NCBI RefSeq assembly: GCF_011303555.1 | Contig: NZ_CP049868.1 | Span: 5,208,001 to 5,272,000, forward strand | Length of the DNA stretch: 64,000 bases | From: Pedobacter sp. HDW13 | GTDB taxonomy: Bacteria > Bacteroidota > Bacteroidia > Sphingobacteriales > Sphingobacteriaceae | Direction of reading: 5' to 3' | Shown: piece by piece, positions 1-11,048 of the stretch | How positions within the stretch are numbered: position 1 is the stretch's first letter | Layout: each line of letters begins with the position of its first letter | The notes under the pieces: model-generated | Seen by the model: only the letters and a program-made list of their open reading frames with translations | Told to the model about the DNA's origin: nothing | Databases searched by the model: none | Program-made: the position numbers and the translations under genes

Positions 1-26
1 ACATTATTTACCCTGGTTATTTTAAA

Positions 27-1571
27 ATGAGAATACGATTATTTGCTGTGGCGTTACTTTTAAGTAGTATCAGCACCTGTGCACAAAAAACGGTTACTAT
101 TGAAGGTGCGCTGGATAAAGCTGTTAATTCAGAACCAGTACTGGTTTACAAGCCGGTGGATGGAAGGTTTAATGTATTCTTTACGGATACAGCAGCAGAG
201 CGGACGATCCGGAACGGAAAATTTAAACTGGAGATCAATCTTTCCCAGAGTGGGTTTATCCGGTTACAGAGTAAAAGCCTGCCAAAACTCTATTTCTTTG
301 CTGAGCCCGGTGAAAACATACAGATCAATTATCAAAAAAACAAAGATGGAGTTCTGGAACTGCAATTTTACGGGAAAAATGCTGGAGGGAATAACTTAAT
401 AGCCAGTAAGCAGTTATTGAATAACAGTAAAACGGATGAAGCGTTATTCCAGGCAACGCTTTCGAAAAGCAGCAAACTGAATGAAGTGGTTAATGGAATT
501 GATGAAATTATAAAGGAACATACTACTCTTATACAACGCTGCTATCAGAATAAAACGATATCGGCAGTATGTTTAGCTGCACTGGTTGCTGAAACAGAGC
601 AAAAAGCAATGGCCTGGATTGAAGGGATTCTCCTTGGCTATTTTCACAGAAATGAAAATATAATTAAAGAGATAAAGTTATCTGAAAGCGATTGCCAGGA
701 GTTGATCAATATCCTTTACAAAAAATATGACCCCTTTAACCATCGTTATTTTAATACCACTACTGCCTTTGACAATGCGCATTCCAAGAGTGAGCTGATA
801 AGATTAGGTATTGTTAAGGGGCATATGCCGCATGAAAATGCCTGGGGAGCTTACGATAAAGATTTTGAGCAAATCATCAACGAACTATCGGTTATCAATT
901 TTGCACCAGACGAAGTACAATCAAATTTCATTGGCAATGCGCTGCTTATTGCTTCAGTATTTAAGCCGATGGACGAGATTACTTATGCCCGCATTTTACA
1001 AAAGTACATTCGCCGCTTTCCTGGTAGTGCCTACATAGCACTCCTCTCTGAAAGTTTTATCAGTGCCTACATGGCTAAAAATCAGGTGTCGCAGGCAATC
1101 CTGCAAAATAATGAACTGTTAAGCTTTAAGACCGCTGAAAATAAGTTGACAGTAAACCCGGCAAATGGTTTAGATACGATTACTCGGTTCCAGTCCATTA
1201 TCAAAAATTGTTTTAAAGGAACACCTGTGTTTGTAGATTTTTGGGCATCCTGGTGTTCCCCTTGTTTAGCCGAATTCAGGTATGAACCCCAGTTGCATGA
1301 ATTTTTAGCTGCAAATAATATCAAGATGCTATACATTTCTTTAGACAACACTGGTTTCAGAGAAAACTGGAAAAAGCTATTATCGAATTATAAACTGGAT
1401 GGCTATCATTATCTGGCCAATCAACAGGTTAAAGCCAATGCCGAAAAAATGTTTCAGGGCATTCCCCGGTATATGCTGTTTGATAAAGATGGCAACCTCG
1501 TTGAAGCGAATGCACTAAGACCAAGTAGCGCACAAGACTTGTACAAACAGATTAAGGATAGGTTAAAATAG
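27..1571 (+). CDS. Secreted TlpA/ResA-like thioredoxin-fold protein
   Basis: This is a 514-residue exported protein with a C-terminal thioredoxin domain, probably a periplasmic or outer-membrane-facing thiol-disulfide oxidoreductase. The N-terminus is a signal peptide ending near SISTCAQ; the Cys there is a poor lipobox, so lipidation is uncertain. Residues of about 20-120 form a beta-rich domain like the DUF4369-type domain that often precedes TlpA modules. A helical middle region follows. Then comes the redox motif FWASWCSPC with Cys410 and Cys413 and the cis-Pro region GIPRYMLFD. Such fusions are common in Bacteroidota near SusCD loci, but the substrate is unknown. It converges with the broken gene on the other strand and overlaps its 3' end by 9 bp. 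Confidence 0.85.
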   Translation: MRIRLFAVALLLSSISTCAQKTVTIEGALDKAVNSEPVLVYKPVDGRFNVFFTDTAAERTIRNGKFKLEINLSQSGFIRLQSKSLPKLYFFAEPGENIQINYQKNKDGVLELQFYGKNAGGNNLIASKQLLNNSKTDEALFQATLSKSSKLNEVVNGIDEIIKEHTTLIQRCYQNKTISAVCLAALVAETEQKAMAWIEGILLGYFHRNENIIKEIKLSESDCQELINILYKKYDPFNHRYFNTTTAFDNAHSKSELIRLGIVKGHMPHENAWGAYDKDFEQIINELSVINFAPDEVQSNFIGNALLIASVFKPMDEITYARILQKYIRRFPGSAYIALLSESFISAYMAKNQVSQAILQNNELLSFKTAENKLTVNPANGLDTITRFQSIIKNCFKGTPVFVDFWASWCSPCLAEFRYEPQLHEFLAANNIKMLYISLDNTGFRENWKKLLSNYKLDGYHYLANQQVKANAEKMFQGIPRYMLFDKDGNLVEANALRPSSAQDLYKQIKDRLK

Positions 1572-2051
1572 GAGAAGACAATACCGGAGGATCAATTTTG
1601 CAACAAATTGAACAGTTTCATTAACAAGCCAGGTAATGTTAATATACGAGTGCATGTCAAGTCTGATTCCGGGCATAGCCTTCTCCACCAATTGGACTTT
1701 ATCATTTTCGAAAACTGTTTTACCGAATGCAAAAGCATCACCGATTTCCGCTAATTCGTAACTGGGATAGGGTACACAAAGGCTTTTTAAGCCATCAAAA
1801 ACTTCCACGTGGTCGTTTTGATTTTTCGGGTTGCAAAAAAATACAACATTTCTTTTTGGACGATTTTTAATATTTCCAGTTTGCAAATTATCTAACAAAT
1901 AGCCCAATAAATGTTGTTTTAGATTGGACTGTTTCAAACTGTTAACACAATTGTTGTTTTCTCCCTCTGGAATGTGTTACAGCGTTTGTCCCAATTCAAT
2001 GTGGCGCGCATAAACGCTATCCAAAATCTTTTCTTCCATTGTTAAAGGCAT
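1563..2051 (-). pseudogene. Hypothetical gene interrupted by an in-frame stop
   Basis: Reading the minus strand from an ATG at 2051 gives 24 codons (beginning MPLTMEEKILDSVYARHIEL), then a TAA at 1979-1977. The same frame then stays open to 1563 for about 138 more codons. The downstream part (for example RNVVFFCNPKNQNDHVEVF) reads like a real globular protein. The simplest reading is a gene of about 160 residues with one nonsense codon. Alternatively, translation could begin after the stop at TTG 1937. I do not recognise the family. The C-terminal end runs 9 bp into the thioredoxin gene, so the original end may also be lost. Confidence 0.4.
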
Positions 2052-2093
2052 TTAGCAAAAGATAGCCAGTTGCTGGTATATTGCCAGTATTAG

Positions 2094-5029
2094 CTAAAAA
2101 CCGTACAGCTCAAGTTCACCAATCGCCAGTTTGCTTTTTTCAGGCTGAACATCCAATACCTTAATTTTTAAGTACCTGCTATCTTTACCTTCGTAAAATA
2201 CAGGTTTATAATCCTGTCCCGAAACCTTTCTCTCCTTTATCAGATCAATCCAATGTATACCATCAGCAGATCCTGCCAGTGAATAAGTATACCAGTCGCT
2301 GTCTTTTCCCCAAATTAGGCGGCTGCCTCTTAAATTCACAGGTTTTCCCAAATCTATTTTTAAGGTAATGGGAAGCGATTCTCTTGAAACTGTTAAAATG
2401 CTTCTTGGATCACCATCAATCAATTTTTCCAGTCTGGAAGTAACTGTGCTTTCCGAAGAACTAAGCATGTCTGGTGTTAGTTTTATCATTGGAGGGAGTT
2501 CATCCGGTTTAGCAATTCTACCAATCGTATCGGTTATCTCAGCTTCATTTTTCCATTTTGGATGCTCGCCATCCCGCGCATAAATTCCTTTAAATGGAAT
2601 GGTTGTAATCTTTGTGTTTGCCGATTTAATTCCCGGAGAGGAAGCGGTAATCAGGATGTCGCCGGCAGTTTCAAGCGTACGGATAATGCCATATCCTATT
2701 CCGCCTTCACTTTGTTGGCTGGAAATGTTTAACCTTGCCGAATTGGCACCAATCAAAGTTCCCTTCCCTGAAACCTTTAAGTTAAGCTGATAAGATTGCA
2801 GCTGGCTAGTATTGGTGATAACTGTCCCGTTTTTGTCGCATATTTTGATATATACCGGAACCATATCTGAGCCATCCGCTACAGGTTTAATTCCGCTTTC
2901 GGCAATTTCAATTTCCAGGTGATCGGGCTTTTCAGGAGTCCTGACTAGATGTGAACAAACTACTTTGCCATTTAATATCCCTTCGGCCCTTAATGTACCT
3001 GCCTGGTAGGAACCTGTTTTAAACTCAAAATAGGGGCTACCACCTTTGCCTGAAATAAATGGTGCGGTTTTGGCGTTTTGTTCCCTTGATATTTCTTTTA
3101 ACAATACATTGTTGCGCAACAACCTTACTTTGTCGCAATTAGAAAAAACAATAAGATTTGAATCAATTTCAGGCTGGTTGTTATAACTGGCAATGAATAC
3201 CATTGGCCCATAAGCTGGGTTTCGGGCATTTTGCATGGCCATTAGCTGATAGTAGCCAAACTTTTCATAGCGGTCAATGTCCACTACACCACTAAAAGCA
3301 GTAACGGGATCCGATCCCCTGGTGTAATCATTAAAGCTCCACAAAAAATATCCGCCAATGCGTGCATTGGCATCTAACCTGGCATGGTCCCAATAACCAC
3401 CTTCTTCTTCGAGCATTGTTCCGTTCAATGCGTTTTGCCTCAATTTGCACTGAGCAATCAATCCTTTTGCAGTGTATATACGTGATGCTCTTAGTCCGTT
3501 TTCCTTTTTGGGGTCAGCAATCCAGGTATCACCCCACTCACGGGTAAGTGAGGGCATAGAAGGCATTGGATCTGTCGCATCTTCGTTAATCACTTTATAG
3601 CTAACATCGTAATATTTTCTCCCTTTGGCGAAGAAATCATCCGCAGTAAACATTTGTTTGCCGGGTATTTCTTCATGAGCAATGCGAACCACCTCTTTCG
3701 CCCAGAAATCAGGTGTTGGCGATTCGTTAAGTGAGGTTTCCCATAAAAATACTGAGGGGCGGTTTCGGTCGCGACGGATCATTTCACGCACCTGCTGATA
3801 GCTTCTTTGGATAAACACTGTATCCTTATTAAAGAATTGCCAGCCTGGCTCACATTCAATTACCAATAAGCCCAGCTTATCACAGGCATCCAGAAACCGG
3901 GGCGATTGTGGATAGTGAGATGCCCGGACCGAATTAAAACCACCTTTTTTAATTTGCAGGGCATCCCGCCATTGCATAGAAGCAGAAGCTGCATCGCCGA
4001 TATTTTGATAGCTCTGGTGACGGTTGGCCCCGCGCAGGTACAACTTTTCACCATTCAGATAAAAACCGTCTGCTTTTCCGGCAGGCGAGCTAAAAGAAAT
4101 GGTTCTGATTCCAATGGGGCTAACCAGCAGATCTACTAATGTTTTACCGCAATACACTTTAGAAACAAGTTGATATAGGTAAGGATGATCGGGATGCCAT
4201 AATTTAGGTTTTAACACCACCATCTTTTGCAGGTATTCCTGATCAGTATATGCTGAAAGTAAAGTTGAAGAGCTTGCAAAAGCTATTTTTTGTCCGTTTT
4301 TATCCTCTAAGGTTGTTACAACAGCAAGTTTAGCCGCTGTTTTACTTTGATTTAAAACATGCGTTTTGATACTAATGGTAGCCTTTTGCTTATTTACCTC
4401 TGGGAAGGTGATAAATAAGCCACCCCGGCTATTTGCTGTGCTTCCAGGGGATCTGATATATGTATTTTATTGCTTATCTGTAGGCTTACATCCCTGTAAA
4501 TCCCACCATAGTAAAGAAAATCCATTTTATCCTGCATTTTTCCTGGCGGCGTAAATGGATCATCCACATTCGATACCCTAACCGCAAGTAGGTTATTGTC
4601 GTTAAATTTTACCTTATCGCTGATATCTACAATAAAACCCAGGTAACCGCCGTAATGCACTTTAAGCTTTTCTCCATTTAAATATATTTCGCAATTTTTC
4701 TGTACACCATCGAAATTCAATGTAATGCGTTTTCCCGAATTGGCCTTGTCGATTTTAAAATAACGACGGTACCAACCAATACCGGTATAATTCTGATTTC
4801 CCCCATTGTGTTTTGGTTCAAGCCGCATGGTATGGGGAACACTTACGCCAGTCCAGTTGTTGTCGTTGTAACTTACAGCTTCAGCACCAGAGGCTTCGTC
4901 TCTAAAAAATGCCCATCTGGTATTTAAATTAAGGATAAGCCTTGGCGAAGGGTTAGCATCTTGCCCGTAACTGTAAGATATATTAAACAATGTTAACAGG
5001 AGGGCAAATAATCTGAAGTTTATTCTCAT
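2094..5029 (-). pseudogene. Glycoside hydrolase family 2 (beta-galactosidase-like), frameshifted
   Basis: Two minus-strand reading frames together make one GH2 enzyme of about 980 residues. The first part starts at ATG 5029 with a signal peptide (MRINFRLFALLLTLFNISYS) and carries the sugar-binding domain. It stops at 4394. The other frame picks up at about 4430 with SRGGLFITFPEV and runs to 2094. One extra A in the AAA run at about 4433-4435 rejoins them as LEAQQNSRGG. The second part has the TIM barrel, with acid/base Glu in WETSLNE and the likely nucleophile Glu in SLTREWGD. It then has beta-sandwich domains and an F5/8-type C-terminal domain. It is the last gene of the utilization locus, after GH95. 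It is either a broken gene or a homopolymer sequencing error. Confidence 0.85.
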
Positions 5030-5161
5030 GCTGGAATCGTGGTTTACTTGATGATCTTTTAATATTGTGAAAGAGCTAGACTTTGGGAAATAAATATTTT
5101 GTTTACTGTGGTCATTGCCGGGCTTTTCGGCTGTGTTTTTATTGAGCACTTTCGCTCGCAT

Positions 5162-7567
5162 CTATTTACTTGTTAATTGAAACATGCTATTGAAAATATA
5201 TATCTTGCCCGCCATTAGTTGTATTTTTTTTTCTTTTCCTTTATATAAAAATGTACAGGTCTCATTTGCTCCTGCGTAGATGATGGCCGATTGTAGCTTT
5301 CCAGCAATCCATTGTAAATCTAGCTTGTGTCCGCCATGTATTCTCACTCCCGATAATTTTCCATCAGGAAGGTTACTTGAATAAGCTGGCAGTAGTTCAA
5401 TGCGCCCAGGTTGGGAAAATACCAGCATGTCTGCTAAAAGCCGTTGCAGGCTCAGCGAAGAATCCAGGTTGTATATGGCATGGTTGGGGTTATGAGAGGT
5501 TGAAAGTCCTGTGTATACATAGTTGCGTTGAGCAAAGCGGTTGAGATTGGCCGCTACCTTTTCTTCATCGTGGAGCCTTGCAGCCATGAGCGCCAGATGA
5601 ATAAGCCCGTGAGCGGATTCTGTATCTGATTTAAAGCGTTTAGCCAGTGCTACTTTTGCTCCTTGCAATAAGTACTTATCGGCATCGGCCTGCAGAAATT
5701 CTGTGCCGGGAAAAATAGGATACATATGCGAATTATGACGGTGGGCATATTCATCTGCATATTGAGCCGGAATCCACTCCGCTAATGCGCCATCTGCATT
5801 GATCCTGTAAGGCACAATGTTGTCTCGGTAATGTTTCCATTTGTCCATATCAGTCTTGTCAAGGTTGAACATACTGCCCATTTTTAACAGGTGATCAAAA
5901 ACCTCCCGGGCAATTGCTGCATCAAAAGTAGCATCCTTACAAAGAGTAGTATTGCTGCCAGGGGTAGCATTTTCAGGGGAAATGCCTGGCGAAATATGAT
6001 AAAATCCATCTTTTTCTTTTGTTAGATAATCTTCATAAAACGCAGCCATTTCCAAATAAAGTGGCAGTACACGTTTCTGTAAAAAGTTACGGTTCCCATA
6101 TAGCATGCCATGTTCGTAAAACGGCATCAGATTCCAGCCGGCACCACCTGGCCAGTACATCCATGGAAAACCGTCGCCAAAATGATTCAGATAACCTTTT
6201 TCAGGGTCACTGTAATGTGGAACTAAAAATCCACGGCAGCCCAGGTAGTTACGGGCATTAAGCCTCCAGGCAGGTAGCAGGCGTTCTACATAGCCAAAAT
6301 AAGATTCTGCGCACTCTTCCAGATCACCTGTAGAAATTGCCGATATGGCTAAATTAACATTGGAATCCATAACGAAGCCCCCAATCCATGCCGGATTCCA
6401 GCTACCTCCCCATATTCCTTGTAAGGGCGGGGGATATTTTCCTGATGAAGAAATCAGTAGGTACCTGCCCATCGCATGCATTTGTTCCAGAAAGAGTGGG
6501 GTAATGCCTTTCGTGTGTGCATCAGCCAGCATTTTTTCTGTGGAGGTACTTAACCATTGTGCACCCGCACCTAAATCAAGTACTACCCGTCTAAACATTT
6601 CGCCATGCAGTTTGGCGTGCGGCATTAATAGCTCCTGGTAATTCGGAGACAATGCAGAAAGCTCATTGCGCACCGGAATTTCCTGAGAAGTTGAGCCATA
6701 CTCCAGAGGAGTAATACGCATCACAATTAAAATCTGGCTGGCATTTTTGATTTGCAGGTGATTATCCACAACACTCATTTCACCGCCGGTGATAGTTACG
6801 CGGGCAAGTCCATCATAACCGCCCGTGTCCTGACTATAACTGGCATGGTATTTTAACCATCCTGGTTCGGCGCTGCTGCTAACGCTGCTAAATACGTTAT
6901 TCAGATCCAGTCCAGCTACTTCACCTTTACGTCCTGGAGTTTCATTAAGCCCAAGAGAGATATTGAGCTTTTTTCCCTTCAAACCGATAATACGGATCAC
7001 GTTTACATCGTTTGCCCGTGAAGAGAAAACACTTTGTTCAACGGCGCCATTTTTGTCTTCCCAGTGGCTTTTTGCTTCACCGGTTTCCATGTTTAGTTCA
7101 CGTCGGTAAGCTGCAATAGGCCCTGTGCTTTCAGTCTTTACATTAAGGTCGAAGGCAGGATGCGGAGATATCGACCAGGCTTGTGGCGCACCCATAGCTG
7201 TTAACTGTCGTCTTGCCTCGTCAGTACTTAAGCTTGCAGCGAGGTCAAACTTACCCAAGTCAGCAAGTGTTCTTACCCGCGGCAATAAGCCTGATATGTT
7301 GGCAACTGCAACCTTGTGGCGGTCCCAGGCCCTGATGAAAAGTTCTTCATGTACACAAATTATCCTTTCTTCCCCAGGATTCCCGGTAAGCATGGTGCCA
7401 TGTTTGCCGTTACCGGTTACAAAAGCATCCTGCCAGGCCAGCGCAGGTTTTGCAGACCAGGCAGTCCATTTTTTACCGGGGACTTTAGTTTGTGAAAACA
7501 ATGTTTGAGCACATAATGTTGCTACCAACAGTAACATTGGTTTTAGGTGATATAAGTTTTTGTTCAT
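5162..7567 (-). CDS. Glycoside hydrolase family 95 (alpha-L-fucosidase/galactosidase-like)
   Basis: This is an 801-residue secreted enzyme from ATG 7567 (five codons inside the longest frame), with a signal peptide ending at LFSQ. The N-terminal beta domain has the family pattern around DAFVTGNGKHGTMLTGN. The (alpha/alpha)6 barrel contains SNVNLAI, which carries the two Asn residues that assist the base. It also has SPGISPEN, with the general-acid Glu, and the HRHNSHMYPIFPG block. GH95 enzymes invert alpha-1,2-L-fucosyl or alpha-L-galactosyl linkages on plant and host glycans. It lies between GH43 and GH2 in the locus, so terminal deoxy-sugar or L-galactose removal is a reasonable inference. 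The exact linkage cannot be told from sequence. Confidence 0.88.
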   Translation of the reverse strand: MNKNLYHLKPMLLLVATLCAQTLFSQTKVPGKKWTAWSAKPALAWQDAFVTGNGKHGTMLTGNPGEERIICVHEELFIRAWDRHKVAVANISGLLPRVRTLADLGKFDLAASLSTDEARRQLTAMGAPQAWSISPHPAFDLNVKTESTGPIAAYRRELNMETGEAKSHWEDKNGAVEQSVFSSRANDVNVIRIIGLKGKKLNISLGLNETPGRKGEVAGLDLNNVFSSVSSSAEPGWLKYHASYSQDTGGYDGLARVTITGGEMSVVDNHLQIKNASQILIVMRITPLEYGSTSQEIPVRNELSALSPNYQELLMPHAKLHGEMFRRVVLDLGAGAQWLSTSTEKMLADAHTKGITPLFLEQMHAMGRYLLISSSGKYPPPLQGIWGGSWNPAWIGGFVMDSNVNLAISAISTGDLEECAESYFGYVERLLPAWRLNARNYLGCRGFLVPHYSDPEKGYLNHFGDGFPWMYWPGGAGWNLMPFYEHGMLYGNRNFLQKRVLPLYLEMAAFYEDYLTKEKDGFYHISPGISPENATPGSNTTLCKDATFDAAIAREVFDHLLKMGSMFNLDKTDMDKWKHYRDNIVPYRINADGALAEWIPAQYADEYAHRHNSHMYPIFPGTEFLQADADKYLLQGAKVALAKRFKSDTESAHGLIHLALMAARLHDEEKVAANLNRFAQRNYVYTGLSTSHNPNHAIYNLDSSLSLQRLLADMLVFSQPGRIELLPAYSSNLPDGKLSGVRIHGGHKLDLQWIAGKLQSAIIYAGANETCTFLYKGKEKKIQLMAGKIYIFNSMFQLTSK

Positions 7568-7656
7568 TTGGGATACACTCATTAAAGCTCAGTTAGTATG
7601 GATTAATTTAGTTCTCTGGTATTGTAAGCAGCTACACCTAAAATTTAGCTGCAACA

Positions 7657-9294
7657 CTAGTTTTTATTGTCATTGTGTGGATATGCGGGATTCGCTCCCT
7701 TAAAATGGAACCAGTTAAAATCGGCATAACCTCCAATACCTTCCTTGCCTTCGCTGAAATTGAATAGCGCAAAACGATTGGCAGTCCAGGCCAGGCCTAA
7801 GTCCATTTGTAAAGTATTGCCCAGAGGCATAAATTTCTTTCCATCGTTACTATAAGAAAAAGTGGCCTTAAAACCAGTATGTGTGGCATTGGCCTTTATC
7901 CATATTTTGTTTGGAGTAAAGTGCACAATACTATCAATTACTTTACCATTGTTTACCATAATAAGATCCTTGCTGCTAGCGGTTTTGCGTACCGCTATAT
8001 AGGCATAGGGTGATTGGAAAATCCCAAATCCTGCTATGTTGCCGGTTTTGAGTCCTTTCAAATCGATCTCTACTGTGCCTTCAGAGGCAGGTCCCTGTAC
8101 GCGCTGAGTGAGTGTGTTGCGGGCCATAGTCAGGTCTTTTGCATAGCCTGCACGCAGGCGCATGTTACCTTTTCTTTCTTTTAGCGACCATCTGGCATCA
8201 TCAGGGTTGTGGTTCCATTGCCATTGCAGGCTAAGTTTTGTGGCAGAAAATTCGTCTGAAGTTGCGGGTACTTTTACAGGAAAGGTTTTAGCTACATTCG
8301 GTTTCTGGTAAACCACTACACCTTTTGCGTTTCCGTTTTTGCCTAGCATTGGCCAGCCGTCTTTCCATGCTACAGGTACAAGATTGGGTACCCTGCCAAT
8401 TGCACCCCGATCCTGCATAATGATAAACCACCAACTGCCGTCTTTAAGCTGAACCATTCCGCCCTGGTGCAATCCGTTGTTGGGATAAGAAGATTCATCC
8501 TGTACAATTGTTTTTGTTTCATAGGGGCCATAAATATTTTTACTGCGCAAACATACCTGCCATCCTTCTGTGCCACCAGCAGGGCAGGTGAGGTAGTAAT
8601 AGCCATTGATTTTGTACATATGTGAGCCCTCCATATTATAAGCCTTACCTGGGGCCGAAGAGCCTTTTGGGGTAGGGATACTTTTATCCCAAATGAGTTT
8701 GTTTTCTCCTTTTACCGAGCGCACGTCAGAAGCAAGTTCGGTTACATATAACTTACCCTGGCCATGTATAACATATACTTTCCCATCATCGTCAAAAAAT
8801 AAACCCGGATCATACAAATATTCGGGGAAAATGGTACGCTTCCATGGACCTCTAATATCTTTGGCAATGTTGATCGAAAAGTTTCCTTTTTCCTTTTCCC
8901 ATTTCGGAGTACAGAAACCGACATAAAACAAACCATTGTGATGTTTGATCGTGGCTGCCCACGAACCTCTCAGGTACATTTCGCCACCTTTTAAATCATA
9001 GCGGGGATCCTCGTTATACCGGTCTATAACATAGCTGGCCATTTCCCAGTTTACCAGGTCTTTTGATTTCAATACCGGACATCCCGGCACATAATGCATG
9101 CTGGTAGATACGAAATAAAATTCATCGCCTACTCTGGTGATATCCGGATCAGGCCAGTCACCCCACAGGATAGGGTTTTTAAAGGTGCCATTACCATTAT
9201 CAGCAGTCCATACCTGATTGGTAGCGGATTGAGCCAATAACTGCAGGTAAGTGCAGAAAATAAGGAGCGGTAAAATAAAAGATATTTTCTTCAT
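7657..9294 (-). CDS. Glycoside hydrolase family 43 (arabinosidase/xylosidase-like)
   Basis: This is a 545-residue secreted enzyme. ATG 9294 is chosen because the signal peptide (MKKISFILPLLIF, ending LLAQ) begins there. The five-bladed propeller carries the catalytic-base Asp in NPILWGDWPDPDITRVGDEFY and the general-acid Glu in NMEGSHMYK. A C-terminal beta-sandwich of about 190 residues follows, as in GH43 subfamilies with a DUF1349-like module. The family releases arabinofuranose or xylose from plant hemicellulose or pectin side chains. It is the first enzyme gene after SusD and probably shares its transcript. Substrate specificity is inferred only at family level. Confidence 0.92.
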   Translation of the reverse strand: MKKISFILPLLIFCTYLQLLAQSATNQVWTADNGNGTFKNPILWGDWPDPDITRVGDEFYFVSTSMHYVPGCPVLKSKDLVNWEMASYVIDRYNEDPRYDLKGGEMYLRGSWAATIKHHNGLFYVGFCTPKWEKEKGNFSINIAKDIRGPWKRTIFPEYLYDPGLFFDDDGKVYVIHGQGKLYVTELASDVRSVKGENKLIWDKSIPTPKGSSAPGKAYNMEGSHMYKINGYYYLTCPAGGTEGWQVCLRSKNIYGPYETKTIVQDESSYPNNGLHQGGMVQLKDGSWWFIIMQDRGAIGRVPNLVPVAWKDGWPMLGKNGNAKGVVVYQKPNVAKTFPVKVPATSDEFSATKLSLQWQWNHNPDDARWSLKERKGNMRLRAGYAKDLTMARNTLTQRVQGPASEGTVEIDLKGLKTGNIAGFGIFQSPYAYIAVRKTASSKDLIMVNNGKVIDSIVHFTPNKIWIKANATHTGFKATFSYSNDGKKFMPLGNTLQMDLGLAWTANRFALFNFSEGKEGIGGYADFNWFHFKGANPAYPHNDNKN

Positions 9295-9430
9295 GATAGT
9301 TAATTTAAGGACGGAAAATAATGGCACTTATAAAAGTAACTCGTGGTAATTTAGGTATCAAAATAAAGGGGTAATAATTTACCCCTCTATCATTTGTTTA
9401 AACATTAAAATATCATTGAAATTAACCCAG

Positions 9431-11038
9431 CTAGTATCCTGGGTTCTGTTTCAAAGCATGGTTAATGTCAATTTCTTTTTGCGGTATAGGCCATAAGTAA
9501 TTTTTACTGTCGAATGTCCGGTTTCCGGCAACAAAATTAGAGTTAGGAGTAAGGGTTAAAGCGCCGTTAGCGGCATTAACTGCTCCTTTTAAGCTGCCTT
9601 TTACATCCCCGCTTAATGCCTGTGTGCCAATTTTCCAGCGCTGTATGTCGTACCAGCGAAGACCTTCGCCGGCCAGCTCTGCTCTTCTCTCGCGGCGAAT
9701 AAGTGTGCGCAGCGAAGCCTGATCCGGATATAAGGTAGCAGTTACCGCTGGCATATTTACCGTAGGGCGTTGCCTAACCTGGTTAATTGCGTTGTACACC
9801 GAAGCGTCTATTTGGCCCGCTTCTATTTTTGCCTCGGCATAGCCAAGCAAAACCTCTGCATATCTGATCACAATAATACTTCCTCCGGTATTCCAAACAT
9901 CGGTGCCATAGGCGGTATTATTATAATCGTCTATATTGGCCAGGTATTTCTTAAAATTATACCCGGTTGGTGAGGCATTGTTATTTCCAACTAAATCACT
10001 TGAATTGGCACTTAGCGGATCAAAGTAAGCGCCCATGTAAGAGAGGCCAGGGTGGATAACTGTTGCATCTAAACGCGGATCCCTATTGGTGTAGGGTTGG
10101 AGGACATTATAGCTGCCATCTTGCTGAATGGTTTGTCCGTTTTTGGTTTCATAAGCGTCTACCAATGATTGTGTTGGCGCCATTGAACTCCATCCTCCAT
10201 AAGAATTTGGAAGCGCAGCACCCAGAACCCATTCCGCATTATCGTTCTGCAAATACTGTACATCTAAAATCACCTCCTGGTTATTGGAGTTTTGTGGACG
10301 AAATATTCCCTCATAATCAGGAAACAAGCTATAGTTAAATGGCCCCGTCATGAGCTGCTGGCTTGTAGCGATACAGTCTGTGTATTTGGCGTTAAATAAT
10401 TCTACCCTCGCTTTTAAAGCAAGTGCCGCTCCGCGGGTAATACGGCCTATATCGCTTCCTGAATAGCTAACAGGCAATGATGGCGCAATGCTGCTTAGTT
10501 CCTGAAGTACAAAATCCACAATCTGCGTTTTCGGGCTACGGGTGATGGCATTGGCCTCATCTGCGGTAAGGTTATGCAGAGTAAGAGGCACATCTCCGTA
10601 TACCTGGCTTAAAACAGCGTATTTATAGGCCCGTAAAAACCTGGCTTCACTTTTCATTCTTGTTTTAAGTGTATTATCAAGCGAGGAAGCAGGCACTTTA
10701 TCCACGTTATCTAAAAACCAGTTACATCTTTGTATTGTGGTATAAGAATATTTGTTCACTCCCGGATCCGAAGGGGTTGCCAGTCCTGAAGCAAAGGTTT
10801 CATAACCTTCCCATGGAAACTGGTCAATGCCATTGTCTGACATGCAATCATCGTATATCACGTTATCTCCTATTTCCCAACCACTGTAACATCCGGTTAG
10901 TGCGGCATTGGCATCCGCTTTTGATGACCATAAGGTTAGGTTACTGTATTTATCTAGTGGTTTGGTGTCGAGTATATCTTTTTTGCAGCTGCTGAGTACG
11001 GCTGTGGCAAGAAGTATATAAATTAATTTCTTTTTCAT
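9431..11038 (-). CDS. SusD/RagB-family glycan-binding lipoprotein
   Basis: This is a 535-residue outer-membrane lipoprotein with lipobox AVLSSC (Cys18) right after the signal peptide. It has the SusD alpha-helical TPR scaffold, with RFLRAYKYAVLSQVYGDVP and the RRERRAELAGEGLRWYDIQRWK signature near the C-terminus. SusD proteins sit as a lid on their partner SusC and capture oligosaccharides at the cell surface. The gene starts 10 bp after the SusC stop, so the two are translated as a pair. The ligand is presumably the glycan cut by the GH43/GH95/GH2 enzymes downstream. Confidence 0.96.
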   Translation of the reverse strand: MKKKLIYILLATAVLSSCKKDILDTKPLDKYSNLTLWSSKADANAALTGCYSGWEIGDNVIYDDCMSDNGIDQFPWEGYETFASGLATPSDPGVNKYSYTTIQRCNWFLDNVDKVPASSLDNTLKTRMKSEARFLRAYKYAVLSQVYGDVPLTLHNLTADEANAITRSPKTQIVDFVLQELSSIAPSLPVSYSGSDIGRITRGAALALKARVELFNAKYTDCIATSQQLMTGPFNYSLFPDYEGIFRPQNSNNQEVILDVQYLQNDNAEWVLGAALPNSYGGWSSMAPTQSLVDAYETKNGQTIQQDGSYNVLQPYTNRDPRLDATVIHPGLSYMGAYFDPLSANSSDLVGNNNASPTGYNFKKYLANIDDYNNTAYGTDVWNTGGSIIVIRYAEVLLGYAEAKIEAGQIDASVYNAINQVRQRPTVNMPAVTATLYPDQASLRTLIRRERRAELAGEGLRWYDIQRWKIGTQALSGDVKGSLKGAVNAANGALTLTPNSNFVAGNRTFDSKNYLWPIPQKEIDINHALKQNPGY

Positions 11039-11048
11039 CTGTCTTTTT

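Noticed and set aside
4430..4450. Programmed -1 frameshifting to explain the split GH2.
   Set aside because: No X-XXY-YYZ slippery heptamer or downstream structure is seen; GH2 enzymes are not known to use recoding, and a one-base indel is simpler.
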